12,315 nucleotides of DNA from Streptomyces rubellomurinus (lineage in GTDB: Bacteria; Actinomycetota; Actinomycetes; Streptomycetales; Streptomycetaceae), in assembly GCF_000961885.1 (NCBI RefSeq), contig NZ_JZKH01000149.1, forward strand, positions 1 to 12,315, written 5' to 3'. Positions within the stretch are counted from its first letter, which is position 1, and each line of letters begins with the position of its first letter. Both the position numbers and the translations under genes were made by a program. Under the pieces are notes generated by a model that worked only from the letters and a program-made list of their open reading frames with translations, made no database searches and was not told the origin of the DNA. Shown here one piece after another: positions 1 through 6,871 of the stretch.

Positions 1-64
1 CCCGCAGACGGCATGGATCAACGACCCCAGCAAGCGCAGGGAACCCGCACCACAAACCTCATAG

Positions 65-394
65 CGTCACGACCGTCTCACTGGACTTGAAATCTTCCGC
101 TTCGCGCCGACCAACGACGCCTTCGCCAAGATCCCGAAGGACACCCTGGACAAGGTGCTGGCCGACAAGGCCATGCTCACCAAGATCCTCACCTACCACG
201 TCTCGCCGAGCCGCCTGTCGCCCGACATGCTGGCTGGCACCCAGAAGTCCCTGCAGGGCGCGCCGCTCAACGTCACCGGCTCCGGCCAGGACTTCACCGT
301 CAACGGCAACGCCAAGGTGCTCTGCGGTAACGTCCACACGGCCAACGCGACCGTCTACATCATCGACACCGTCCTGATGCCCCCCACCTCCTGA
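65..394 (+). pseudogene. N-terminally truncated fasciclin (FAS1) domain protein
   Basis: FAS1 proteins of actinobacteria are secreted or lipid-anchored adhesion-type proteins (MPT70/MPT83 family). The open frame after the TAG at 62-64 carries the classic FAS1 signature FAPTNDAF, then a block KILTYHV and the C-terminal ATVYIIDTVLMPP. Cysteine 312-337 context (VLCGNV) also fits Streptomyces members. There is no ATG, GTG or TTG between 65 and the GTG at 155, and the signal peptide plus the first 35 or so residues of the domain are missing. The other two forward frames at 1-90 show no FAS1-like peptide, so a simple frameshift does not explain it; a truncation joint near 75-100 does. The 1-64 stretch ends an unrelated frame (TAWINDPSK...) that I do not recognise. 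In mycobacteria fasciclin genes are SigK targets, so its position just before sigK is meaningful. Any promoter has been lost with the 5' end. Confidence 0.8.
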
Positions 395-401
395 CCCGCC
401 T

Positions 402-444
402 CGCGGGCCGTGCCGGTTCCGGAAGGGAACCCGCGCGGCCCGCG
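402..444 (+). terminator. Nested GC-rich hairpin after the fasciclin gene
   Basis: Nine bases at 402-410 (CGCGGGCCG) are exactly complementary to 436-444 (CGGCCCGCG). Inside lies a second perfect 6-bp stem, 415-420 (GGTTCC) with 426-431 (GGAACC), closed by a 5-base loop. The structure starts 8 bases after the fasciclin stop. There is no T tract, which is usual for Streptomyces terminators. It would insulate the sigK promoter at 504 from upstream reading. Confidence 0.7.
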
Positions 445-503
445 TGTTCACCAGCGGGCATGAGCTGGGCGGTGCCTGTCGCGCGGCAGGATCGTGTCGT
501 CGC

Positions 504-531
504 CAATCCGCTGCACCCACGGCTCCGAATG
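504..531 (+). promoter_or_regulatory. SigK-type promoter of the leader-sigK-rskA operon
   Basis: CAATCC (504-509), a 16-base spacer and CGAATG (526-531). The mycobacterial SigK consensus, from memory, is CCATCC-N16/17-CGAATA, so nearly all positions fit. A second copy with identical spacing lies at 2141-2168, and both also share the G after the -35 and GCTC before the CGAA. Transcription would start near 537-540, about 47 bases before the leader ORF. This predicts positive autoregulation of sigK. Confidence 0.7.
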
Positions 532-586
532 GAGTGTGCCCGCGTTTGTCCGACTGTTGCCGCCCGTGTTCACTCTGGAGGTCTCC

Positions 587-676
587 ATGCGCATCTGCCA
601 TCCGACCGGCAGGCTCGTCTGCTGCCCGTCGCATCAGGCCGGATGCGCTGCCGACTGCTGCGGGGGGACCTGGTGA
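587..676 (+). CDS. Cysteine-rich 29-aa leader peptide overlapping sigK start
   Basis: A short ORF of 29 codons begins with ATG at 587, preceded by a full GGAGG (577-581) at 5-base spacing, the best ribosome binding site in this part of the window. Six of 29 residues are cysteine (positions 4, 12, 13, 20, 24, 25), including two CC pairs; it ends Gly-Gly-Thr-Trp. Its TGA (674-676) overlaps the sigK GTG (673-675) as GTGA, and its two Gly codons (GGG GGG) are themselves the sigK ribosome binding site. Ribosomes finishing the leader would therefore control access to the sigK start. I infer a regulatory leader, with decoding of UGC runs possibly sensing cysteine or Cys-tRNA supply; polycysteine upstream ORFs acting as cysteine attenuators are known in mycobacteria. 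It could instead be a real small metal- or thiol-binding peptide. No signal peptide or membrane segment is visible. Confidence 0.7.
   Translation: MRICHPTGRLVCCPSHQAGCAADCCGGTW
662..667 (+). promoter_or_regulatory. sigK ribosome binding site inside the leader ORF
   Basis: GGGGGG(A) lies 5 bases before the GTG at 673. It sits within the last codons of the leader peptide, so it is covered or exposed by ribosomes translating the leader. It supports the GTG at 673 over the in-frame ATG at 643, which has only a weak upstream purine stretch. Confidence 0.6.
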
Positions 677-1257
677 ACAGGGTGGTCCACCTGGACGCCC
701 CGCAGTGGCGCGGTCCCGATCTGCAGGAGCTGGTGTCCAAGGTCGCGCTCGGCGAGCAGGACGCCTTCGGCCAGCTCTACGATGCGGTCGCCGGACGAGT
801 CCTCGGTCTGGTGCGCCGAGTCCTGCGTGATCCTGCGCAGTCCGAGGAGGTGGCGCAGGAGGTCCTGCTCGAAGTCTGGCGCACCGCCTCCCGGTATCAG
901 CCCGAACGCGGTGAGGTGATGTCCTGGGTTCTGACCATCGCGCACCGCCGCGCGGTGGACCGGGTGCGCTCCGCCCAGGCCGCGAGTGACCGCGAGCAGC
1001 GGGTGGCCTCCCAGGCGTACGCTCCAGCGTTCGACGAGGTGGCCGAGCAGGTTGAGGGGCGCCTGGAGCGCGAGCAGGTTCGGCGTTGCCTGAAGACGCT
1101 GACCGAGCTGCAGAACGAGTCCGTCACTTTGGCGTACTACCGAGGCTTCTCTTACCGGGAGGTGGCCGACATGCTCAACGTCCCGTTGGGCACCATCAAG
1201 ACACGCATGCGGGACGGGCTGATCCGGCTGCGCGACTGCCTGGGGGTGGGATCATGA
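673..1257 (+). CDS. sigK: ECF RNA polymerase sigma factor SigK
   Basis: This 194-residue sigma factor has region 2 at about residues 25-100 (ALGEQDAFGQLYD, then RVLRDPAQSEEVAQEV, then TIAHRRAVDRVRS) and region 4 at about 139-190 with the helix-turn-helix YREVADMLNVPLGTIKTRM. Length, the AHRRAVDRVR block and the LAYY..GF..YREVA block match mycobacterial SigK. Cys139 (RRCLKTLT) and Cys189 (LRDCLGV) align with the cysteine pair of M. tuberculosis SigK (Cys133/Cys183 from memory), reported to form a redox-sensitive disulfide that affects RskA binding. The GTG start is chosen because the N-terminus then matches the family and a G-rich ribosome binding site precedes it. It overlaps the leader peptide upstream and rskA downstream, both by 4 bases, so all three are probably translationally coupled. 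It probably recognises the CAATCC/CGAA elements at 504 and 2141. Confidence 0.93.
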   Translation: MNRVVHLDAPQWRGPDLQELVSKVALGEQDAFGQLYDAVAGRVLGLVRRVLRDPAQSEEVAQEVLLEVWRTASRYQPERGEVMSWVLTIAHRRAVDRVRSAQAASDREQRVASQAYAPAFDEVAEQVEGRLEREQVRRCLKTLTELQNESVTLAYYRGFSYREVADMLNVPLGTIKTRMRDGLIRLRDCLGVGS

Positions 1258-2000
1258 CGATCGCGGCCGATCTGCACACGTTCACGGGTGCCTACGCGCT
1301 CCATGCGCTCGACGCTGCGCAGAGCGAGGCGTTCGAGCGGCATCTCCTCCAGTGCGAGGCATGTGCGGTCGAGGTGGAGGAGTTTCGCACGACCATGGCC
1401 CGCCTCGGCTCGGCCGAGGCCGTGGTTGTGCCACCGGAGATGAAGGCCAGGACGCTGGCGGCGACCTCCACCATCCGTCAGTTGGCCCCGCTGACCTCCG
1501 ATTCGGATCGCGACGGCGGATCGCGCTCGAAGTCCGCCCGCCGGTGGCCCCGGTTCGCGCTCGCGGCATCGATCGCCGCGACGGCGGCCCTTGGCGGCAT
1601 CGCCATCGAGCAGCACCAGGCCGCACGTCAGGCAACGATACGGGCCGATCAACTGCATTCTGAGCAAGCAAGGTTGAGTGCTCTTCTCACTGCGCCGGAC
1701 ACGCGGACCGCCACCGGGCGGACCGGAGCCGGTGTCGGCACCATCGTGTGGTCGCAGAGCCGGGGCGAGGTCGGCTTCCTCGCCCAGGGGCTGCCCGCGC
1801 TGGCCTCCGGCAAGACCTACCAGCTGTGGTTCAACGACGCGGGAACCATGCGCCCGGCAGGCCTGCTGCCCTCCTCGTCCGGTTCGCTCGTACTGACCGG
1901 GCAGATCCACAGCGCGGTGGGCGTCGGGCTGACGGTCGAGCCCGCGGGCGGCTCGCAGCACCCGAGCGGGCAGCCGGTGCTGCTCCTGCCGCTCCGCTGA
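1254..2000 (+). CDS. rskA: Membrane-bound anti-sigma-K factor RskA
   Basis: A 248-residue single-pass membrane protein that should sequester SigK at the inner face of the membrane and release it on regulated proteolysis. The cytoplasmic N-terminus (1-98) contains H30-x3-C34-x2-C37 (FERHLLQCEAC), the zinc anti-sigma motif. A membrane helix follows at about 100-118 (FALAASIAATAALGGIAI, preceded by RRWPR). The extracytoplasmic part (about 145-248) has the RskA-domain signature: LTAPDTRT, GTIVWSQSRGEVGF, LPALASGKTYQLWF and LTVEPAGGSQHPSGQPV. Start ATG overlaps the sigK TGA (ATGA). As I recall, M. tuberculosis RskA lacks the H-x3-C-x2-C motif, so this version may use zinc or thiol chemistry. A second promoter follows it, so the lipid operon may also be transcribed independently. 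Confidence 0.93.
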   Translation: MTIAADLHTFTGAYALHALDAAQSEAFERHLLQCEACAVEVEEFRTTMARLGSAEAVVVPPEMKARTLAATSTIRQLAPLTSDSDRDGGSRSKSARRWPRFALAASIAATAALGGIAIEQHQAARQATIRADQLHSEQARLSALLTAPDTRTATGRTGAGVGTIVWSQSRGEVGFLAQGLPALASGKTYQLWFNDAGTMRPAGLLPSSSGSLVLTGQIHSAVGVGLTVEPAGGSQHPSGQPVLLLPLR

Positions 2001-2140
2001 ACGCCACTGCGCGCCGGTCCGATCAGGTGACAGCTACGCCGGCCCGGCGGGATAGCTGCGGTGTCGAAGACCAAGCGCGGGTCGTGATCACCCTCGACGG
2101 GACGCGGCCCGCCTGCTTGTTGTCTTTGAACCGTTCGGAG

Positions 2141-2168
2141 CAATCCGTCCCCGGCTGCGCTCCGAACG
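2141..2168 (+). promoter_or_regulatory. SigK-type promoter of the lipid-modification operon
   Basis: CAATCC (2141-2146), 16-base spacer, CGAACG (2163-2168), located in the 233-base gap between rskA and the FAD oxidoreductase gene. It shares CAATCCG-N11-GCTCCGAA with the element at 504-531, including exact spacing. Predicted start near 2175, giving a leader of about 58 bases. The gap otherwise holds only the hairpin at 2196-2221. Confidence 0.7.
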
Positions 2169-2195
2169 ATGAGTGAACGCTGGAAGTGACGGCCT

Positions 2196-2221
2196 GATCC
2201 GCATGGCCGGCCCGGCGGATC
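2196..2221 (+). other. 5'UTR hairpin next to the ribosome binding site
   Basis: GATCCGC (2196-2202) pairs perfectly with GCGGATC (2215-2221), with a 12-base loop. The stem ends exactly one base before GGAGG (2222-2226) that serves the GTG at 2234. In the transcript this could limit ribosome access or stabilise the 5' end. The sequence shows the dyad; a role is inference. Confidence 0.4.
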
Positions 2222-2233
2222 GGAGGCAGGCTC

Positions 2234-3565
2234 GTGACCGTATCCCCACCGGCATCGACGGCGGCCCGCCACAGCCTGCCGGCCAGCTCCCCCGCAAGGC
2301 GGGTGGCGGTGGTGGGGGCCGGTGTTGCGGGGCTGACGGCTGCGTACGAGCTGCAGCGCGCCGGGGTGCGGGTCGAGCTGTTCGAGGCGAACGACAGGCT
2401 CGGCGGGCACGCGCACACCCAGCAGGCAACCGGCGGGGACGGACGCACCGTCCCCCTCGACACCGGATTCCTGGTCCACAACGAGCGGACGTATCCGCAG
2501 CTGATCCGGCTCTTCGGGGAACTCGGTGTCGAAACCCGTGAGAGCGACATGAGCATGTCGGTGCGGTGCCAGGGATGCGGTCTGGAGTACGCGGGCGCCC
2601 GTGGACCGGCCGGCCTGTTCGCCCAGCCCGGCGCCCTGCTGCGCGGCCGGTACCTGCGGATGCTGGCCGAGGTGCCCCGGTTCCACCGGGCCGCCAGGCG
2701 CCTGCTCGCCGACCCGGATGCCAGTGATCCCTCCCTGCGCGAGTTCCTCGCCGCCGGCGGCTACTCGCGCTACTTCGTCCACCACTTCATGAATCCGGTG
2801 GTCTCCGCCGTGTGGTCCTGCACACCGGACCTCGCGGGCGCGTACCCAGCCCGCTACCTCTTCGCATTCCTGGACAACCACGGCATGCTCAGCGTCACCG
2901 GCTCGCCGCGCTGGCGCACCGTCGTGGGCGGCTCACACACGTATGTGGAGCGGATCGCGCAGCGGATCACCGCCGTGCACCGCTCGGCGCCCGTCCGTGC
3001 GGTGCACCGCCACCTGGACGGGGTCGTACTGGTCACCGAGGACGGGCGGCGCGCCGAGGCAGACGCGGTCGTCGTCGCGACCCACGCCGACCAGGCGTTG
3101 CGCCTGCTGGCGGACCCCACCCGCGCCGAGTCCGAGGTGCTGGGCGCCTTCGGCCACTCCCGCAACCCCACCGTGCTGCACTGCGACGCCTCCCGGCTGC
3201 CCCGCGCCGTGCGCGCCCGAGCCTCCTGGAACTACCTGATGACCAGTTGTCAGGGCAGCGCCGACAGCGTCCAGGTCAGCTACCACCTGAACCGCCTGCT
3301 CGGGCTTCAGACAGCCGAGGACTACCTGGTCACCCTCAACGAGGACCGCCACCTGCCCGTCCCATCCGAGCACATCGTCTCCCGGACGGTCTACGAGCAC
3401 CCGGTCTATACCCGCGAGAGCGTCGCCGCTCAACGCCGCTTGCCCGAACTGACCACCGGACGAACGGCGTTCGCGGGCGCCTACCACGGCTGGGGCTTTC
3501 ACGAGGACGGCTGCCGCTCGGGCGTCCAGGCCGCCCGGGCGCTGCTCGGGGTGAGCGCGCCATGA
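2234..3565 (+). CDS. FAD-dependent amine-oxidase-like oxidoreductase
   Basis: A 443-residue flavoprotein similar to M. tuberculosis Rv0449c (about 439 aa) and the COG2907 group. The FAD-binding Rossmann motif VAVVGAGVAGLTAAYEL lies at about residues 24-40, followed by the acidic end of strand 2 and the glycine turn ELFEANDRLGGHAHT (48-62). The family block HHFMNPVVSAVWSC is mid-protein and the C-terminal FAD contact AYHGWGFHEDG lies at 416-426. No signal peptide or membrane helix, so cytoplasmic or peripheral. The GTG start has GGAGG at 7-base spacing. It is the first gene of a five-gene run in which every junction overlaps by 4 bases. Relatives occur with DUF1365 and CFA-like methyltransferases in stress-sigma regulons, so a role in oxidising or desaturating methylated acyl chains is likely; the exact substrate is not shown by sequence. 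Confidence 0.88.
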   Translation: MTVSPPASTAARHSLPASSPARRVAVVGAGVAGLTAAYELQRAGVRVELFEANDRLGGHAHTQQATGGDGRTVPLDTGFLVHNERTYPQLIRLFGELGVETRESDMSMSVRCQGCGLEYAGARGPAGLFAQPGALLRGRYLRMLAEVPRFHRAARRLLADPDASDPSLREFLAAGGYSRYFVHHFMNPVVSAVWSCTPDLAGAYPARYLFAFLDNHGMLSVTGSPRWRTVVGGSHTYVERIAQRITAVHRSAPVRAVHRHLDGVVLVTEDGRRAEADAVVVATHADQALRLLADPTRAESEVLGAFGHSRNPTVLHCDASRLPRAVRARASWNYLMTSCQGSADSVQVSYHLNRLLGLQTAEDYLVTLNEDRHLPVPSEHIVSRTVYEHPVYTRESVAAQRRLPELTTGRTAFAGAYHGWGFHEDGCRSGVQAARALLGVSAP

Positions 3566-4323
3566 CCGACCCGTTGCCCGGCCCCTGGGGCGCTGCCCTG
3601 TACGAGTGCCGGATCACCCACGTGCGGACCACACCGCTGCGGCACGCGTTCCAGCACCGCACCTACCTGTGGCTGGTCGACCTCGACAGGCTGCCGCGCC
3701 TCCCGGCCCTCCTGCGGCCACTGGCCCGCTTCCGGGCTGTGGACCATCCCGGCGAGCCAGGCCTGACAACGCGCCAGAACCTGGACCGCTACCTGGCCGG
3801 CCAGGGCGTCGACCTGGCCGGCGGACAGGTGTTGATGCTGGCCCAGGCGCGGTCCCTCGGCCATGTCTTCAATCCGTTGACCGTCTACTGGTGCCACGAC
3901 CCCGGCGGCCGCCCTGTGTGCACGATTGCCGAAGTGCGCAACACCTACGGCTCGCACCACCGCTACCTGCTCCACCCCGACCCTCGGGGACGTGCCGAGG
4001 TCGCAAAGGAGTTCTACGTCTCACCGTTCTTCCCCGTCGACGGCCACTACCGGATGACCCTGCCGCCACCCGGCGCCCGCCTGGATCTGACCATCCACCT
4101 GGAACGCGCCACTGGCCGTGCCTTCACCGCAACCGTGCACGGAACCCGTCGCCCGGCGAACCCGACCCAGTTGCTACGCGCTGCCGTGACTCACCCCTGC
4201 TCCACCCTCGCCGTCACCCTGCACATCCGACTTCAAGGCATCCGGCTACTGATGCGTGGCCTTCCCGTCCACCCGCGTCCCCGTTCATGCCGAGCACACG
4301 ACGAAAAGGTGCCCCTCTCGTGA
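3562..4323 (+). CDS. DUF1365 family protein
   Basis: A 253-residue protein matching the DUF1365 family (M. tuberculosis Rv0448c; usual length 230-270). Visible family blocks are LYECRITHVRTTPLRHAFQH near the N-terminus (13-32), the strongly conserved SLGHVFNPLTVYWC (98-111), AEVRNTYGSHHRYLL (123-137) and KEFYVSPFFPVDGHYRM (149-165). No catalytic motif is known to me for this family. It is always found beside the FAD oxidoreductase and CFA-like enzymes, so it probably acts in the same lipid modification, perhaps in handling the acyl substrate. ATG overlaps the upstream TGA (ATGA) and its own TGA overlaps the next GTG. No signal peptide; hydrophobic segments are short. Confidence 0.9.
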   Translation: MTDPLPGPWGAALYECRITHVRTTPLRHAFQHRTYLWLVDLDRLPRLPALLRPLARFRAVDHPGEPGLTTRQNLDRYLAGQGVDLAGGQVLMLAQARSLGHVFNPLTVYWCHDPGGRPVCTIAEVRNTYGSHHRYLLHPDPRGRAEVAKEFYVSPFFPVDGHYRMTLPPPGARLDLTIHLERATGRAFTATVHGTRRPANPTQLLRAAVTHPCSTLAVTLHIRLQGIRLLMRGLPVHPRPRSCRAHDEKVPLS

Positions 4324-5606
4324 CCCAGCAAGCAGCCACGACTACCTCGCCGCGACTGGCCATCGACCCGCGACTGTGGCCCGACGTTGCCCGAGTGCCC
4401 CGGGTGCCGGTGCGCGCGGCCGTCGCCGAACGGCTGCTGCGACGCATAGCCCGGCACCGCGGCCTGCGCGTCGAACTGCCCGGCGGCCGGCTGCTCGTCC
4501 CGGCACCTCCCTCGACTCCCGTGCTGCGCCTGCACCGGCCCCAGGACTTCCTGCGCCGCGTCGGCGCCACCGGACTGATCGGATTCGGGGAGTCCTTCCA
4601 GGCCGGCGACTGGGACTCACCCGACCTCGTCGCCCTGCTGACCGTCCTCGCCACCGCCCCCGAGACGCTCGTCCCCACCGGCGCGCAGTGGCTGCGCCGG
4701 CTGTACGCGCAGCGGCCGCCGGCGGCCGAGTTGAGCACGGCGGAAAACGCCCGGCGCAACATCCACCGCCACTACGACCTGTCCAACGACCTGTTCGCGC
4801 TCTTCCTCGACCCCACCATGACGTACTCCTCGGCGGTCTTCCCGACCGGCCGCGACGGCCGGCCGGTCGCGAGCGCGCCGGGCCTGGCCGACGCGCAGCA
4901 CCGCAAGATCGACCAACTGCTGGACCTCGCGCGCGTCGGCACGGGAAGCCGGGTGCTGGAGATCGGCACGGGGTGGGGCGAACTCGCCGTGCGCGCCGCC
5001 CGGCGCGGCGCCCGGGTGGTCACCCTCACCCTCTCCGAGGAGCAGCTGGCGCTGGCCCGCCGCCGTATCCAGCAGGCCGGTGTCGCCGACCGCGTCGAGG
5101 TACGGCTGTGCGACTACCGCAGCGCCGCAGGCCAGTTCGACGCGGTGGCCAGCGTGGAGATGATCGAGGCGGTCGGACGGCCCTTCTGGCCCGCCTACTT
5201 CGCCACCATCGACCGGGTCCTCGCACCCGGCGGGCGCACCGCCCTGCAGGCCATCACCATGCCGCACGAGCGGATGCTCGCCAGTAGCGCCACCTACACC
5301 TGGATCCTCAAGTACATCTTCCCCGGCGGTCAGATTCCCTCCGTCGAGGCCATCGAGGACAGCACGGCCCGCCACACCAGCCTGCGGGTCGAGAGCACTC
5401 GCGGCTACGGCGAACACTACGCCGAGACCCTGCGCCTGTGGCGCGAGCGATTCACCGAGCGCGCCGACGAGGTCGCCGCCCTCGGCTTCGACCAGGTCTT
5501 CCGGTGGATGTGGGAGCTCTATCTCGCCTACTCCGAGGCCGGGTTCCGCACCGGCTACCTCGACGTCCAGCAGATCCTCCTCACCCGCCCGGGGGCTACA
5601 CGATGA
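4320..5606 (+). CDS. ufaA1: CFA-synthase-like SAM methyltransferase, UfaA1 type
   Basis: A 428-residue homologue of cyclopropane-fatty-acyl-phospholipid synthase; M. tuberculosis UfaA1 (Rv0447c, about 427 aa) is the positional equivalent and has been linked to tuberculostearic acid synthesis. The N-terminal domain occupies about 1-140. HYDLSNDLF follows at 151-159, the SAM-binding loop VLEIGTGWGEL at 212-222, EMIEAVG at 280-286, and KYIFPGGQIPSVEAI at 331-345, as in E. coli Cfa. By eye, the E. coli bicarbonate-site residues Cys139 and His266 correspond to Ser171 and Gln310, while the Glu (283) and Tyr are kept. This suggests methyl or methylene transfer rather than standard ring closure. Start: GTG at 4320 overlaps the DUF1365 stop; an in-frame ATG at 4287 has no good ribosome binding site. 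Confidence 0.88.
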   Translation: MTQQAATTTSPRLAIDPRLWPDVARVPRVPVRAAVAERLLRRIARHRGLRVELPGGRLLVPAPPSTPVLRLHRPQDFLRRVGATGLIGFGESFQAGDWDSPDLVALLTVLATAPETLVPTGAQWLRRLYAQRPPAAELSTAENARRNIHRHYDLSNDLFALFLDPTMTYSSAVFPTGRDGRPVASAPGLADAQHRKIDQLLDLARVGTGSRVLEIGTGWGELAVRAARRGARVVTLTLSEEQLALARRRIQQAGVADRVEVRLCDYRSAAGQFDAVASVEMIEAVGRPFWPAYFATIDRVLAPGGRTALQAITMPHERMLASSATYTWILKYIFPGGQIPSVEAIEDSTARHTSLRVESTRGYGEHYAETLRLWRERFTERADEVAALGFDQVFRWMWELYLAYSEAGFRTGYLDVQQILLTRPGATR

Positions 5607-6871
5607 GCGCCGCCCCGCAGCTCGCCGCGCTTCTGACCGAAGTCCTCGACGCGCCGCCCCCGTTCCGGATCCGAGCCTGGGACGGCTCGACCGCCGGGCC
5701 GGCAGGCGCTCCCACCGTCGTGCTGCACCACCGGCGCGCACTGCGCAGGTTGCTGTGGCAGCCCGGCGAACTCGGCCTCGCCGACGCCTACATCAGCGGC
5801 GAACTCGACGTCGAGGGCGACCTGGCGCACACGCTGAGCCAGGTGCGAAGCTCACTCGCCGGGCACAAGCCGGTGCGGCCGTCCGCGCACCACTGGCCCC
5901 GGCTCCTGGCCTGCGCCACCCGGCTCGGGGTCATCGGGCCGCGCCCGGCACCTCCCCAAGGACGGGCGCGGACCCGCGGCACGCTGCACAGCCGCGCCCG
6001 GGACAGCGCCGTGATCAGCCACCACTACGACCTGTCCAACGAGTTCTACGCTCTGCTGCTCGGTCCGGCGATGGCGTACTCCTGCGCCTACTGGACGCCG
6101 AAGAGCGCCACCCTGGAGGAGGCCCAGCACGCCAAGTTCGACTTGATCTGCCGCAAACTCGGCCTTGAGCCCGGAGCCCGCCTGCTCGACGTGGGCTGCG
6201 GCTGGGGCGCACTCGCCGTACACGCCGTCAGGCACTACGGCGCCCAGGTCACCGCGGTGACGCTGTCCGGGCATCAGCACGCCTTCGCCACCGCGGCGGT
6301 AACCGAGGCCGGGCTCGCCGATCAGGTGACAGTCCGTCACCAGGACTACCGCGAGATCGCCGACGGGCCCTACGACGCGATCAGTTGCGTCGAGATGGGC
6401 GAACACGTCGGCGACCGCCAATACCCCGCTTTTGCCCGACGCCTGCACGGCCTGCTTCGTCCCGGAGGCCGGCTGCTCGTCCAGCAGATGTCCCGCACCT
6501 CGACGGCGCCGGGCGGCGGCGCGTTCATCGAGACCTACATCGCCCCGGACATGCACATGCGCCCGGTCGGCGAAACCGTCGGCCTGCTGGAGGCCGCAGG
6601 CCTGGAGGTGCGCTCTGTCGAGGCCATGCGCGAGCACTACGCCCGCACCATCGACGCCTGGCACAAGACCCTCCAGGAGCGCCGCACGGACTTCGCCGCC
6701 CTGGTCGCAGAGCCCACGGTGCGGCTGTGGCAGCTGTACCTGGCCGGCAGCTCGAACGCGTTCACCGAGCGGCGGATGGGCGTAGACCAGATCCTTGCGG
6801 TCCGCCCGACCGCCGACGGCCGAAGCGGCGCCCCGGCCACCTCCGCCCACTGGTACCAGGAGCCGGCGTGA
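5603..6871 (+). CDS. Second CFA-synthase-like SAM methyltransferase
   Basis: A 422-residue methyltransferase, clearly related to but diverged from its upstream neighbour. Order: N-terminal domain (1-125) including PGELGLADAYISGELDVEGDL, HYDLSNEFYALLLGPAMAYSCAYW (quoted part 141-164 has the catalytic-site Cys161), SAM loop LLDVGCGWGALA (194-205), EMGEHVG (264-270) and the C-terminal REHYARTIDAW. Compared with E. coli Cfa it keeps the Cys, Glu and Tyr, but the position of His266 reads Gln294 and the segment after it (FIETYIAPDMHM) differs from KYIFP. The M. tuberculosis locus has only one such enzyme, so this is an added step or an alternate substrate enzyme. ATG overlaps the preceding stop and its stop overlaps the next GTG. 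Confidence 0.87.
   Translation: MSAAPQLAALLTEVLDAPPPFRIRAWDGSTAGPAGAPTVVLHHRRALRRLLWQPGELGLADAYISGELDVEGDLAHTLSQVRSSLAGHKPVRPSAHHWPRLLACATRLGVIGPRPAPPQGRARTRGTLHSRARDSAVISHHYDLSNEFYALLLGPAMAYSCAYWTPKSATLEEAQHAKFDLICRKLGLEPGARLLDVGCGWGALAVHAVRHYGAQVTAVTLSGHQHAFATAAVTEAGLADQVTVRHQDYREIADGPYDAISCVEMGEHVGDRQYPAFARRLHGLLRPGGRLLVQQMSRTSTAPGGGAFIETYIAPDMHMRPVGETVGLLEAAGLEVRSVEAMREHYARTIDAWHKTLQERRTDFAALVAEPTVRLWQLYLAGSSNAFTERRMGVDQILAVRPTADGRSGAPATSAHWYQEPA

Noticed and set aside
460..672. N-terminal extension of SigK starting at GTG/ATG codons before 673
   Set aside because: The extended part does not resemble the family, it would start inside or before the SigK-type promoter, and the GTG at 673 has a better ribosome binding site and matches the expected N-terminus.
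1817..2881. Long minus-strand open frames opposite rskA, the FAD gene and other cluster genes
   Set aside because: They mirror the third-position GC bias of the plus-strand genes and show no recognisable domain.
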